Below, in pieces: positions 1-7,781 of a stretch of DNA of 26,716 nucleotides. The stretch comes from Bacteroidota bacterium (GTDB lineage Bacteria > Bacteroidota > Bacteroidia > Flavobacteriales > Flavobacteriaceae), in contig JAACDD010000009.1 of assembly GCA_009937085.1 (NCBI GenBank), positions 1-26,716 of the forward strand, written 5' to 3'. The position numbers and the translations under genes were made by a program. The notes beneath the pieces are model-generated. The model made no database searches, was not told where the DNA came from, and saw nothing but the letters and a program-made list of their open reading frames with translations. Position 1 is the stretch's first letter. Each line of letters begins with the position of its first letter.

Positions 1-159
1 GAGGATATCTCATGGTATGCATTTCAGGATGTTGGTCTTATTGATGTTTCTAGCTATTCTGGTAATCTTTATGTTGCGTTTAAATATGTCGGGTCCGGCA
101 CAGATAGTTCTTTAGACGGGGGTTATTTTGTTGACGACGTATTGTTTTTAAAGAAATAA
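1..159 (+). CDS. C-terminal end of a secreted protein, possibly choice-of-anchor J type (partial)
   Basis: An open frame runs in from the left edge and stops with TAA at 157-159, giving 52 visible residues. They read as alternating beta strands, with LYVAFKYVGSG followed by GGYFVDDVLFLKK at the end. This pattern (an 'aFKY.GS' strand, then 'w.iDDv.l') resembles the end of jelly-roll domains annotated as choice-of-anchor J, or of DUF5689-type lipoproteins, in Flavobacteriia. The start and any signal peptide lie outside the window. The next gene begins only 6 nt later in the same frame, so the two are probably co-transcribed. The coding call is firm because of the clean frame and tight spacing; the family call is tentative. 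Confidence 0.65.
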   Translation, partial: EDISWYAFQDVGLIDVSSYSGNLYVAFKYVGSGTDSSLDGGYFVDDVLFLKK

Positions 160-165
160 TTCATA

Positions 166-1218
166 TTGAGGGCCAACTATTATCTCACCTTTTTGGCGGC
201 TTGTATATATACAAATGCGTCAAGTCAAATTCCTACGGGGTATTATAGCAGTGCTGAAAACAAGTCTGATCAATCACTAAGGTCGGCATTACACAATATT
301 ATTGATGACCATACAGCTTACAGTTATACAAGTTCTTCAACAGATACATGGGATATTTTGAAGGAATCAGACGCCGATCCTAATAACGCTAACAACGTTT
401 TATTGGTTTATACACGTGAATCTGTAAATGGTACTCAGGAGTACGCCAGTGGTTCTGGTTGGAATCGAGAACATGTTTGGGCAAAATCTAGAGGAGACTT
501 CGGAACTGCCACCGTAGCAGGAACCGATGTCCATAACTTGCGCGCAAGTAATATTAATGTCAATTCAACTCGTTCTAATTACAATTTTGATGATTGTACG
601 AGTAGTAGTTGCGAAAATACATTTGGGAATTACTATAGCTCCTCTGCCCTAGTTTTTGAACCTCGAGATGAAGACAAAGGCGATGTAGCTCGTATCATTT
701 TTTACATGGACATTCGCTATGAAGGAGATAATGGTGAGTTGGATTTAGAAATGACAGAAAGTCTATTATCAACTTCCAGTAAGATACCGCGGCATGGCGT
801 GCGTTCGACACTCCTAGAATGGCATGCGCTAGATCCAGTTGATGATTTTGAGCGAAATCGAAACAACGTTATTTACGACTATCAAGGAAATCGAAACCCT
901 TTCATAGATCATCCTGAACTTGTGGAGTATTTGTGGGGGGACAAACAAAATCAACAATGGAATTCTTCATTATCTATTTCATCAGATCTTGAAGATGAAA
1001 TATTTATTCCTAACCCTGTTAAAACAGAGTATTTAAATCTTGAACGTGATATTAACTTCAGTCAAATCGAACTTATTGATATGCAAGGAAAGGTTATTCG
1101 TCAACTTTCAGGTTATGTTAATCGTATTCAAATGCCAACTTCAAAAGGAATTTATTTTCTTAATTTAAAGCATGATAATAAAGTGATTTTAAAAAAGTTG
1201 GTCATAAGTTCGTTTTAA
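166..1218 (+). CDS. Secreted endonuclease I-family nuclease with T9SS sorting domain
   Basis: This is a 350-residue exported nuclease predicted to cut DNA or RNA outside the cell. Residues 1-20 look like a signal peptide, with likely cleavage just before QIPTGYY, a mature start typical of this family. The core carries the endonuclease I signature: NREHVW at 100-105 (catalytic His103), DVHNLRAS at 121-128, and an Arg/Asn-rich TRSNYNF segment near 135-141 involved in metal and phosphate handling. A conserved acidic helix (EPRDEDKGDVAR) lies near 165-176. After about residue 275 comes a type A T9SS sorting domain (IPNPVKTEYLNLE, then MQGKV, KGIYFLNL and a basic end), indicating export by the type IX system. 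No ATG fits; the TTG at 166 is the only start just after the upstream stop and gives a complete signal peptide. It probably forms an operon with the upstream gene, and a terminator follows at 1291. Confidence 0.9.
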   Translation: MRANYYLTFLAACIYTNASSQIPTGYYSSAENKSDQSLRSALHNIIDDHTAYSYTSSSTDTWDILKESDADPNNANNVLLVYTRESVNGTQEYASGSGWNREHVWAKSRGDFGTATVAGTDVHNLRASNINVNSTRSNYNFDDCTSSSCENTFGNYYSSSALVFEPRDEDKGDVARIIFYMDIRYEGDNGELDLEMTESLLSTSSKIPRHGVRSTLLEWHALDPVDDFERNRNNVIYDYQGNRNPFIDHPELVEYLWGDKQNQQWNSSLSISSDLEDEIFIPNPVKTEYLNLERDINFSQIELIDMQGKVIRQLSGYVNRIQMPTSKGIYFLNLKHDNKVILKKLVISSF

Positions 1219-1290
1219 TGTGTTTATTTTAAGGTAGCTAAATCCTTATCAAAAAAGTTCGACTTTACTCCCTTTGCCTCCACCAAACGA

Positions 1291-1330
1291 GACAAACTCA
1301 ACTTTTTTGAGATTTGTCCTTTTTTATTTT
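1291..1330 (+). terminator. Rho-independent terminator of the endonuclease operon
   Basis: GACAAA-CTCAA (1291-1301) pairs with TTGAG-a-TTTGTC (1307-1318), an 11-bp stem with one bulged A. A T-rich run (CTTTTTTATTTT) follows. It lies about 70 nt past the nuclease stop. Only the plus-strand side has the T-run, so it serves the endonuclease operon rather than capB, which converges from the right. An 11-nt segment at 1249-1259 is the exact reverse complement of 1300-1310 and could compete with this stem. Confidence 0.7.
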
Positions 1331-1369
1331 AGTCTTGAAGAGATGATGCTTTGTAAAAAGCAGCGTTAA

Positions 1370-2632
1370 TTAGACATTCATGTCAGCAGTAAGGTTTTGC
1401 GACAACCGCTCATAAACGCCAGAAGTAAGTTTTTCCCGAATAGCCGAAAAAGCCGTTAGGGTTTCCTCAACATCTGTTAGTGTATGTGAGGACGTTGGGA
1501 TAAGGCGAAGTAAAATCATTCCTTTTGGAATAACAGGATACACCACTATAGAACAGAAAATCCCGTGATTCTCTCGAAGATCTTTTACCAAAACCATCGC
1601 TTCTAAAACGCTTCCTTTCATGTAGACTGGTGTGACACAACTCTGTGTTGTCCCAATATCGAAACCACGCTCTTTAAGCCCGCTTTGGAGCGCATTCACA
1701 TTCTCCCAAAGTTTAGATTTCAGTTCAGGCATGGTTCGAAGCATATCCAAACGTTTTAACGCACCTTTAACCAATACCATTTGCAATGATTTGGCAAAAA
1801 CTTGCGAACGCATGTTATACTTCATATAGTCCATAATTTCTTTGTCGCCGGCAATAAACGCTCCTGTACTCGCCATGGATTTAGCAAATGTGGCAAAATA
1901 CACATCAATATCGTCCATAATGCCTTGCTCCTCGCCTGCTCCAGCTCCTGTAGCGCCTAAAGTACCAAAACCATGCGCGTCATCAACTACAAAACGAAAG
2001 CCGTACTTTTCCTTGAGGGCAGCTATTTCACGTAAACGACCTTGTTCACCGCGCATGCCAAAAACACCTTCCGATATGACCAAAATACCGCCACCTGTTT
2101 CATTTGCAACTTTGGTCGCACGAACTAAGTTCTTTTCTAAACTTTCAATATCGTTGTGACGAAATGTAAAACGTTTCCCAATATGTAAACGTACACCATC
2201 AACAATACATGCATGTGAGTCTACATCGTAAACAATAACATCATTTTTGGAAACTAATGTATCAATCGTAGATAAAATACCTTGATAGCCGAAGTTAAGC
2301 ACATAGGCGGCTTCCTTGCCTACAAACGCAGCCAATTCATCTTGAAGTTGTTCGTGAAATGACGTATGCCCCGACATGAGTCTTGCGCCCATTGGATAGG
2401 CAGATCCGTGCTCAGCAGCAGCCTCAGCATCAACTTTACGCACTTCTGGGTGATTTGCAAGTCCAAGATAGTCGTTTACACTCCATGTAATCACTTCCTT
2501 TCCTTGGAATTTCATTCGGTTTCCAATAGGTCCCTCAAGCTTTGGGAACGCAAAGTATCCTTCCGCTACTGACGCCCACTTTCCAAGTGGACCTTTATTT
2601 TCACGGATTTTAGCAAACAAATCGGTAGTCAA
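1370..2632 (-). CDS. capB: Alpha-oxoamine synthase, probable cysteate C-fatty acyltransferase (CapB)
   Basis: This is a 420-residue PLP-dependent alpha-oxoamine synthase, of the family that includes serine palmitoyltransferase and KBL. Visible hallmarks are VNDYLGLANHP near 52-62, the PLP-stacking His140 in DVDSHACIVDG, the cofactor pair DDAHGFG at 217-223, and Schiff-base Lys251 in TFAKSMASTGAF. The predicted reaction is decarboxylative condensation of an amino acid with a fatty acyl thioester. Sequence alone cannot separate serine, glycine or cysteate as substrate. The gene 61 nt upstream is a cysteine-synthase-like enzyme matching CapA, and this pairing is what points to 3-ketocapnine synthesis for sulfonolipids, which support gliding in Flavobacterium. 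Generic annotations would be KBL or SPT. It has a candidate promoter of its own at 2655-2662. Confidence is high for the fold and moderate for the substrate. Confidence 0.8.
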   Translation of the reverse strand: MTTDLFAKIRENKGPLGKWASVAEGYFAFPKLEGPIGNRMKFQGKEVITWSVNDYLGLANHPEVRKVDAEAAAEHGSAYPMGARLMSGHTSFHEQLQDELAAFVGKEAAYVLNFGYQGILSTIDTLVSKNDVIVYDVDSHACIVDGVRLHIGKRFTFRHNDIESLEKNLVRATKVANETGGGILVISEGVFGMRGEQGRLREIAALKEKYGFRFVVDDAHGFGTLGATGAGAGEEQGIMDDIDVYFATFAKSMASTGAFIAGDKEIMDYMKYNMRSQVFAKSLQMVLVKGALKRLDMLRTMPELKSKLWENVNALQSGLKERGFDIGTTQSCVTPVYMKGSVLEAMVLVKDLRENHGIFCSIVVYPVIPKGMILLRLIPTSSHTLTDVEETLTAFSAIREKLTSGVYERLSQNLTADMNV

Positions 2633-2654
2633 TGTATTGGTTTTAAAGTTGTTG

Positions 2655-2677
2655 CAAATATAGGGTATTGCTCCCTA
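2655..2677 (-). promoter_or_regulatory. Candidate capB promoter (-7 box) with overlapping inverted repeat
   Basis: On the minus strand, TATATTTG (2662-2655) matches the Bacteroidota -7 consensus TAnnTTTG exactly, about 22 nt before the capB ATG. A 5-bp inverted repeat, TAGGG-N7-CCCTA (2661-2677), overlaps its upstream edge and could be an operator. I see no clear -33 TTG at the right distance, so promoter strength is uncertain. Confidence 0.45.
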
Positions 2678-2693
2678 AAAGTGAAGTGTTCGT

Positions 2694-3740
2694 TTAGCGA
2701 ATGTATTCAATTGGTTTTTCTTTTTCGATATTTTTAGCATCAAAAAAGCCTTGTTCACGCATCCACTTATCTGAATAAATTTTACTCATATAACGCGAAC
2801 CGTGATCACAAAAGATAACGACCACTACGCTATTTTCATCAAAAAACTTACCTGTTTTGTCCAATTGGCGAATTGCCTGAAGCGCTGCTCCAGATGTGTA
2901 CCCCACAAAAAGACCTTCGGTTTTTGCAATGTCACGGGCAGCGTGTGCGCTTTCTTCATCCGTTACTTTTTCAAAATGATCAATAACGTCAAAGTCTGTT
3001 GCGGTAGGAATTAAGTTTTTTCCGAGTCCTTCAATACGGTAAGGGTAAATTTCGTTTGCGTCAAACTCTTGTGTTTCGTGGAATTTTTTAAGTACTGAAC
3101 CATACGCATCAACACCAATAATTTGAACGTCTTTATTTTGTTCTTTAAGATAGCGCCCAATACCCGAAATGGTACCACCTGTACCACTACTGGCCACTAA
3201 ATGGGTGATTTGTCCGTTCGTTTGATTCCAAATTTCAGGACCTGTGGTGAGGTAATGCGCGTCTGTATTAAGCGCATTAAAATACTGATTGATGTAAACA
3301 GAGCCTTCTATTTCGTCGTGTAAACGTTTTGCAACTTGATAGTATGAACGTGGATCATCAGCACTAACATGACCTGGACAAACATATACTTTCGCACCCA
3401 TGGCGCGCAGCATATCAATCTTATCTGGAGAAGATTTTGACGTAACCGCCAAAACACATTCATATCCTTTGATGATACTAACCATAGCAAGACTGTAACC
3501 CGTATTGCCAGAAGTCGTTTCAATTATGGTACTCCCGGGTTTTACGATACCCTTTTCCTCAGCCTTCTCAAGAATGTGTAGCGCAATACGATCCTTATTG
3601 GAATGACCTGGGTTAAATGCTTCGACTTTGGCATAATAGCTACCAGAAAAGTCTTTGGTAACATGATTAAGCTTTACTAGCGGTGTATCGCCAATCAGCT
3701 CTAAAGCATTGTTGTAAGCTGCTATTTTATTGGTTGTCAT
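2694..3740 (-). CDS. capA: Cysteine-synthase-like PLP enzyme, probable cysteate synthase (CapA)
   Basis: A 348-residue fold-type II PLP enzyme of the cysteine synthase/cystathionine beta-synthase family. Internal-aldimine Lys49 sits in PGHSNKDRIA, where ordinary O-acetylserine sulfhydrylases have SVKDRI. The substrate loop is ETTSGNTG (74-81), and the PLP-phosphate loop is SSGTGGT (184-190). The C-terminal region ends with IFCDHGSRYMSKIYSD. The odd residues around Lys49, and its position directly upstream of an alpha-oxoamine synthase, fit CapA, which makes L-cysteate from O-phosphoserine and sulfite for capnine synthesis. The alternative is a plain cysteine synthase; the neighbour argues against that. 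The gene lies 76 nt after the peptidase on the same strand, so partial read-through is possible. Confidence 0.8.
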   Translation of the reverse strand: MTTNKIAAYNNALELIGDTPLVKLNHVTKDFSGSYYAKVEAFNPGHSNKDRIALHILEKAEEKGIVKPGSTIIETTSGNTGYSLAMVSIIKGYECVLAVTSKSSPDKIDMLRAMGAKVYVCPGHVSADDPRSYYQVAKRLHDEIEGSVYINQYFNALNTDAHYLTTGPEIWNQTNGQITHLVASSGTGGTISGIGRYLKEQNKDVQIIGVDAYGSVLKKFHETQEFDANEIYPYRIEGLGKNLIPTATDFDVIDHFEKVTDEESAHAARDIAKTEGLFVGYTSGAALQAIRQLDKTGKFFDENSVVVVIFCDHGSRYMSKIYSDKWMREQGFFDAKNIEKEKPIEYIR

Positions 3741-3816
3741 ATCTTAACACACTAGGTGCGGATAATTTGAATGCGAATTTACAAAAATTCATCAAACTAT
3801 ACATTTTTGCACATAT

Positions 3817-5925
3817 TTAGTTCTGTTCTAAATGTAATAAAAAAGCGTATTCCATAGCTATTTCCTTGAGTGCCTCAAAACGTCCAGAAGCACCTCCGTG
3901 ACCTGCCTCCATATTGGTATGCAACAGAATCAAGTTATCGCCTTGATGCTTGTCGCGAAGTTTGGCTGTCCATTTGGCAGGCTCCCAATATTGCACTTGC
4001 GAGTCGTGTAATCCTGTGGTTATAAGTGTATTAGGGTATGAAACCTCACGAACGTTGTCGTAGGGTGAATATGATTTGATATAATCGTAATATTCTTTTT
4101 CGTTTGGATTTCCCCACTCGTCATATTCTCCTGTGGTAAGCGGTATGCTATCGTCTAACATAGTAGTAACCACATCAACAAACGGAACGGCGGCTACAAT
4201 TCCGTTATAAAGTTCAGGCGCCATGTTCATTATTGCACCCATCAATAATCCTCCCGCAGAACCTCCCATAGCATACAAATGCGCAGCAGAGGTATAGCCT
4301 TTTTCAATTAAAAATTCAGAGCAGCTTACAAAATCCGTAAAGGTATTCTTCTTTGAAAGCATACGTCCGTTTTCATACCAAGGACGACCTAGATACTCCC
4401 CGCCCCTAACGTGTGCAATTACAAACACAAATCCGCGGTCAAGTAAACTTAGCCGTACGGATGAAAAATACGGGTCAATCGTGTTGCCATAAGAACCGTA
4501 AGCATATTGCAACAATGGTGTATCAGGCGTTAAATCGGTATGTATATGACGTACAAGAGAAATTGGAATTTTGGCACCATCAGCAGCAGTTGCCCAAAGA
4601 CGTTCTGCCGTATAATTCTTTTTATCAAACGCCCCGCCTAAAACTTCTTGTTCCTTTTTGATTTCTTTCGTTTTCGTTTTGGTATCGTAGTCTATCACAC
4701 TTGACGGAGTGGTTAACGAAGAAAAGTTATAGCGAAATACATGCGCATCAAAATCGAGATTTGTGCTTAACGATGCCGTATAGGTTTCGCTATTAAAGTC
4801 TAGATAATAATCTTCTGTTTCATCCCAACGCATCACACGAAGCTGCAGCAATCCATTTTGACGTTCTGACACTACCATAAAATCACGGAAAAGCTCTACG
4901 CCTTCCAATAACACAGCATCGCGGTGTGGCAACACATCTTTCCAATTTGATTTGGTAGGTGCAGAAGTCGGTGCTTTAGCAAGTTTAAAATTCGTGCTGT
5001 TGTCTGCATTAGTCGTTATGTAAAAGGAGTCACCAAAATGTGCCACGCTGTATTCCAATCCACGTTCACGCTTATGAATGGTTTTAAATGTGTCTTTTGG
5101 CGTATCACTAGCTAAAAACTGATATTCAGAAGTCATGGTACTTGTAGAACCAATCATGATGTATTTACGTGATTTTGAAGGATATACAAACGTGTAAAAC
5201 GTTTCATCTTTTTCTTCAAAAACCATAACGTCATTGTCCTGGGGTTGCCCCAACTCATGTCTAAAAATTCGATCTGTACGAAGTGTTTCTTCGTCTTTTG
5301 CCGTGTAGAACATGGTGTTGCTATCAGCAGCCCAGGCAGCATAAGAACTCACCCCTTTAATCTCATCATCTAACATTTTGCCCGTGACCAAATCTTTAAC
5401 CTTAATGGTATAAATTCGTCTTGAAAGGGTGTCAATTCCAAAAGCAAGTTTGGTGTTATCTGGACTTACGCTCAGTCCTGAAACTTGGCAATATGCCAGA
5501 TCTTTAGCCAATTCGTTTACATCGAGTAAAACCTCCTCATCAGCGTCTAGTGTTTTGTGCTTTCGGGTGTAGATTGGATAATCTTTCCCCTTTTCAAATT
5601 TACTGATATACCAATACTCGTTTAAGAAATACGGCACCGAACTATCATCTTCTTTAATACGTCCTTTCATCTCTTCAAAAAGATCTTTCTGGAACTTTTC
5701 GGTAGGCTTAAGTATTGCTTTGGTGTAGGCGTTTTCGTCTTCCAAATACTGAATTACTTCAGGGTTTTCAGCATCGTTAAGCCAATAATATGGATCGATG
5801 CGGGTATCCCCATGCTTAGATAATTTTTTTTCTTTTACAGCAGCATTGGGCGGTGTATGTGTCATATAGGTACAACTAAAAAATAAGCAACAAAAATAGG
5901 TAGCTAAAAGAACATTTGAGGTCAT
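3817..5925 (-). CDS. S9-family prolyl oligopeptidase (oligopeptidase B-like), likely lipoprotein
   Basis: A serine oligopeptidase of 702 residues from the chosen start. The N-terminal half is the beta-propeller gate; the C-terminal half is an alpha/beta hydrolase. The triad is visible: Ser556 in MGGSAGG, Asp641 in GLHDSQV and His676 in EAGHGG. YGSYGNTIDP and HVRGGEYLGRPW match oligopeptidase B, which cleaves short peptides after basic residues. I place the start at the ATG at 5925-5923 rather than the in-frame ATG at 5967. From 5925 the protein begins with a hydrophobic stretch ending in FFSC (Cys18), a plausible lipobox. The upstream ATG lies before the likely promoter (5946-5975) and overlaps the start of divergent prfB. 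An export signal is unusual for oligopeptidase B, which is cytosolic in E. coli; a periplasmic lipoprotein is inferred here. Confidence 0.9.
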   Translation of the reverse strand: MTSNVLLATYFCCLFFSCTYMTHTPPNAAVKEKKLSKHGDTRIDPYYWLNDAENPEVIQYLEDENAYTKAILKPTEKFQKDLFEEMKGRIKEDDSSVPYFLNEYWYISKFEKGKDYPIYTRKHKTLDADEEVLLDVNELAKDLAYCQVSGLSVSPDNTKLAFGIDTLSRRIYTIKVKDLVTGKMLDDEIKGVSSYAAWAADSNTMFYTAKDEETLRTDRIFRHELGQPQDNDVMVFEEKDETFYTFVYPSKSRKYIMIGSTSTMTSEYQFLASDTPKDTFKTIHKRERGLEYSVAHFGDSFYITTNADNSTNFKLAKAPTSAPTKSNWKDVLPHRDAVLLEGVELFRDFMVVSERQNGLLQLRVMRWDETEDYYLDFNSETYTASLSTNLDFDAHVFRYNFSSLTTPSSVIDYDTKTKTKEIKKEQEVLGGAFDKKNYTAERLWATAADGAKIPISLVRHIHTDLTPDTPLLQYAYGSYGNTIDPYFSSVRLSLLDRGFVFVIAHVRGGEYLGRPWYENGRMLSKKNTFTDFVSCSEFLIEKGYTSAAHLYAMGGSAGGLLMGAIMNMAPELYNGIVAAVPFVDVVTTMLDDSIPLTTGEYDEWGNPNEKEYYDYIKSYSPYDNVREVSYPNTLITTGLHDSQVQYWEPAKWTAKLRDKHQGDNLILLHTNMEAGHGGASGRFEALKEIAMEYAFLLHLEQN

Positions 5926-5932
5926 AATAATG

Positions 5933-5940
5933 TATTTTTG
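5933..5940 (+). promoter_or_regulatory. Candidate prfB promoter -7 box
   Basis: TATTTTTG exactly matches the TAnnTTTG -7 consensus and ends 20 nt before the prfB TTG start. A TTTG lies at 5915-5918, but the 14-nt spacing is shorter than the usual 17-23, so the -33 element is weak. Confidence 0.45.
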
Positions 5941-5945
5941 AAATC

Positions 5946-5975
5946 TAAATGTAATAAACTTTGACACAAGACCAA
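5946..5975 (-). promoter_or_regulatory. Candidate promoter of the oligopeptidase gene
   Basis: On the minus strand, TTGG (5975-5972), 18 nt of spacer, then TACATTTA (5953-5946), one base off the TAnnTTTG consensus. Transcription would start about 10-15 nt before the ATG at 5925. It overlaps the 5' end of divergent prfB, so the two promoters share sequence. Confidence 0.5.
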
Positions 5976-7071
5976 CTCAAAAGTCTTATTGAGCGCCTAG
6001 GTGCGCTGAGGAGGTATCTTTGACGTAGATGCCAAACGCATAGAAGTATCCAATAAGGAAGAGAAAACATTAGACCCAAACTTTTGGAATGACTCCAAAG
6101 CCGCTGAACAATATATGCGTGAGCTACGCAGTGTAAAGCAGTGGGTACTAGACTACGAAAAAGCAGCGCAGTTTGTCGAAGAGCTTGAGGTGCTTTATGA
6201 ATTTCACAAAGCTGGTGAAGTTGATGAGGCCGAGCTGCAATCGCACTGGGATATTACTACGGCTCATTTTGAAGACTTAGAATTTAAAAACATGCTTTCT
6301 GACGAGGGAGATGGATTAAGTGCTGTACTACAAATTACTGCTGGAGCAGGCGGTACCGAAAGTTGTGACTGGGCAGCCATGCTGATGCGCATGTATCAAA
6401 TGTGGGCAGACAAAAGAGGATTTAAAGTTCGAGAACTAAACCATCAAGAAGGCGATGTTGCGGGTATCAAAACCGTTACTTTAGAAATTGATGGCGACTT
6501 TGCTTTTGGGTGGTTAAAAGGTGAAAATGGCGTACACCGATTGGTGCGTATTTCGCCTTTTGATAGCAATGCCAAACGGCATACAAGTTTTGCATCGGTG
6601 TATGTATATCCCCTTGTAGATGATACCATTGAAATTGAAATCAACCCTGCAGATATCGAAGTTACAACTGCTCGCTCTAGCGGAGCTGGCGGACAAAACG
6701 TAAATAAAGTAGAAACCAAAGTGCAGATGGTTCACAAACCATCAGGTATTCAAATTTCATGCTCAGAAACGCGTTCACAACACGACAACCGAGATCGTGC
6801 CATGCAAATGCTTCGCTCGCAATTGTATGAAATAGAACTTCAAAAACGTATGGAAGCCCGAAACGATATCGAAGCTGGTAAAATGAAAATTGAGTGGGGA
6901 TCACAAATCAGGAATTATGTATTGCATCCCTATAAACTCATAAAAGACGTACGAACGCAACAAGAAACCGCTGCAGTTGACGACGTTTTAAACGGTGATA
7001 TAGATCGTTTTTTAAAAGCATTTTTAATGACTCAACAACAAAACACAAATGATAGCCCATGGGAAAAATAG
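5961..7071 (+). CDS. prfB: Peptide chain release factor 2 (with programmed +1 frameshift)
   Basis: RF2 recognises UAA and UGA stop codons and releases the finished protein. The gene is in two frames. Codons 1-20 run from a TTG start at 5961 to CTT at 6018-6020, followed by in-frame TGA (6021-6023). Slipping +1 continues with GAC at 6022 and on to the stop at 7071, for 369 residues in all (E. coli RF2 has 365). Only the TTG can start it, because a TAA lies in frame two codons upstream. The anticodon-like SPF tripeptide is near 198-200 and the catalytic GGQ near 243-245. An annotation beginning at the ATG at 6115 would lose 51 residues. The downstream HAD gene overlaps the last 13 nt, which suggests coupled translation. 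Confidence 0.96.
6009..6024 (+). promoter_or_regulatory. RF2 autoregulatory frameshift site
   Basis: AGGAGG (6009-6014), TAT, then CTT TGA C (6018-6024). This is the classic prfB arrangement: a Shine-Dalgarno-like hexamer three bases before the slippery CUU, with a poorly terminating UGA-C. When RF2 is scarce, ribosomes slip +1 and make more RF2. Spacing equals that of the E. coli site, with AGGAGG in place of AGGGGG. Confidence 0.95.
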
Positions 7072-7673
7072 ATACCGTGATTTTTGATTTTGGAGGCGTT
7101 CTTATTGATTGGAACCCAGCCTATGTATACCTCAAAGAATTTAGAGGTGATGAACAAAAAATGAATCACTTTTTGGAACATATTTGTTCTTGGGAATGGA
7201 ACGAAAAACAAGATGAGGGGTGCCTCATGCAAGAAGCCACCGAGGAGCGGGTAGCCATGTTTCCAGAGCACGAACGTCTCATAAGAATGTATTACGATCG
7301 TTGGAAAGACATGCTAGGCTATGAACACACCGAAACCGTAGAACTATTCAAAAAGTTGAAAGAAAGTGGAAAATATAAGCTATTGGGACTTACCAACTGG
7401 AGTCACGAAACTTTTCCTGTGGCGTTGGAGCGTTTTGACTTTTTGTCGTGGTTTGATGGAATTATCGTATCGGGAACAGAAAAAATGAAAAAGCCCGACT
7501 CGCGTATTTATCAATTAACACTTGACAGATATGATGTTACAGCAGAAAATGCAGTTTTCATTGATGATAAAAAAGAAAATATAGATGCTGCTATCAAAGA
7601 AGGTATACATGGAATTCATTTTACTTCTGCCGAAATGTTAACGCAAGAATTAGAGCGATTAGAAGTTATCTAG
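7059..7673 (+). CDS. HAD-family hydrolase (YihX-like phosphatase)
   Basis: A 204-residue haloacid dehalogenase-superfamily protein. Motif I is FDFGGVLID, with nucleophile Asp10. The usual second Asp of DxD is Gly12, as in the YihX and epoxide-hydrolase-N-terminal branches, so its acid-base chemistry differs from ordinary phosphatases. Motif II is GLTNWS (Thr112), motif III is Lys145 in KKPDSRIY, and motif IV is FIDDKKEN (Asp169-Asp170). A small helical cap fills about residues 20-95. YihX from E. coli acts on alpha-glucose-1-phosphate; the substrate here cannot be read from sequence. It starts inside prfB, 13 nt before that stop, so it is probably translated by coupling. Confidence 0.88.
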   Translation: MGKIDTVIFDFGGVLIDWNPAYVYLKEFRGDEQKMNHFLEHICSWEWNEKQDEGCLMQEATEERVAMFPEHERLIRMYYDRWKDMLGYEHTETVELFKKLKESGKYKLLGLTNWSHETFPVALERFDFLSWFDGIIVSGTEKMKKPDSRIYQLTLDRYDVTAENAVFIDDKKENIDAAIKEGIHGIHFTSAEMLTQELERLEVI

Positions 7674-7781
7674 CGCTAAAAGGGATTCATGTAATCAATG
7701 CTTAGCAATACATCAACTGAAAAAAGTAGTTTTTTAACTCTATGTTAGACGCAACAACCTATATTTATAAAAAAAAAGTGC

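Noticed and set aside
1842..2159. Open plus-strand frame opposite capB (also 1632-1829 and 2366-2572)
   Set aside because: Antisense shadows of a well-conserved gene, with no promoter or recognisable protein features.
5926..5967. Longer N-terminus of the oligopeptidase
   Set aside because: The extra 14 residues precede the signal peptide and lie upstream of the likely promoter, overlapping prfB.
6115..7071. RF2 as a 318-residue protein starting at the ATG at 6115
   Set aside because: The upstream frame with the recoding site supplies the conserved N-terminal domain; the short form would be truncated.
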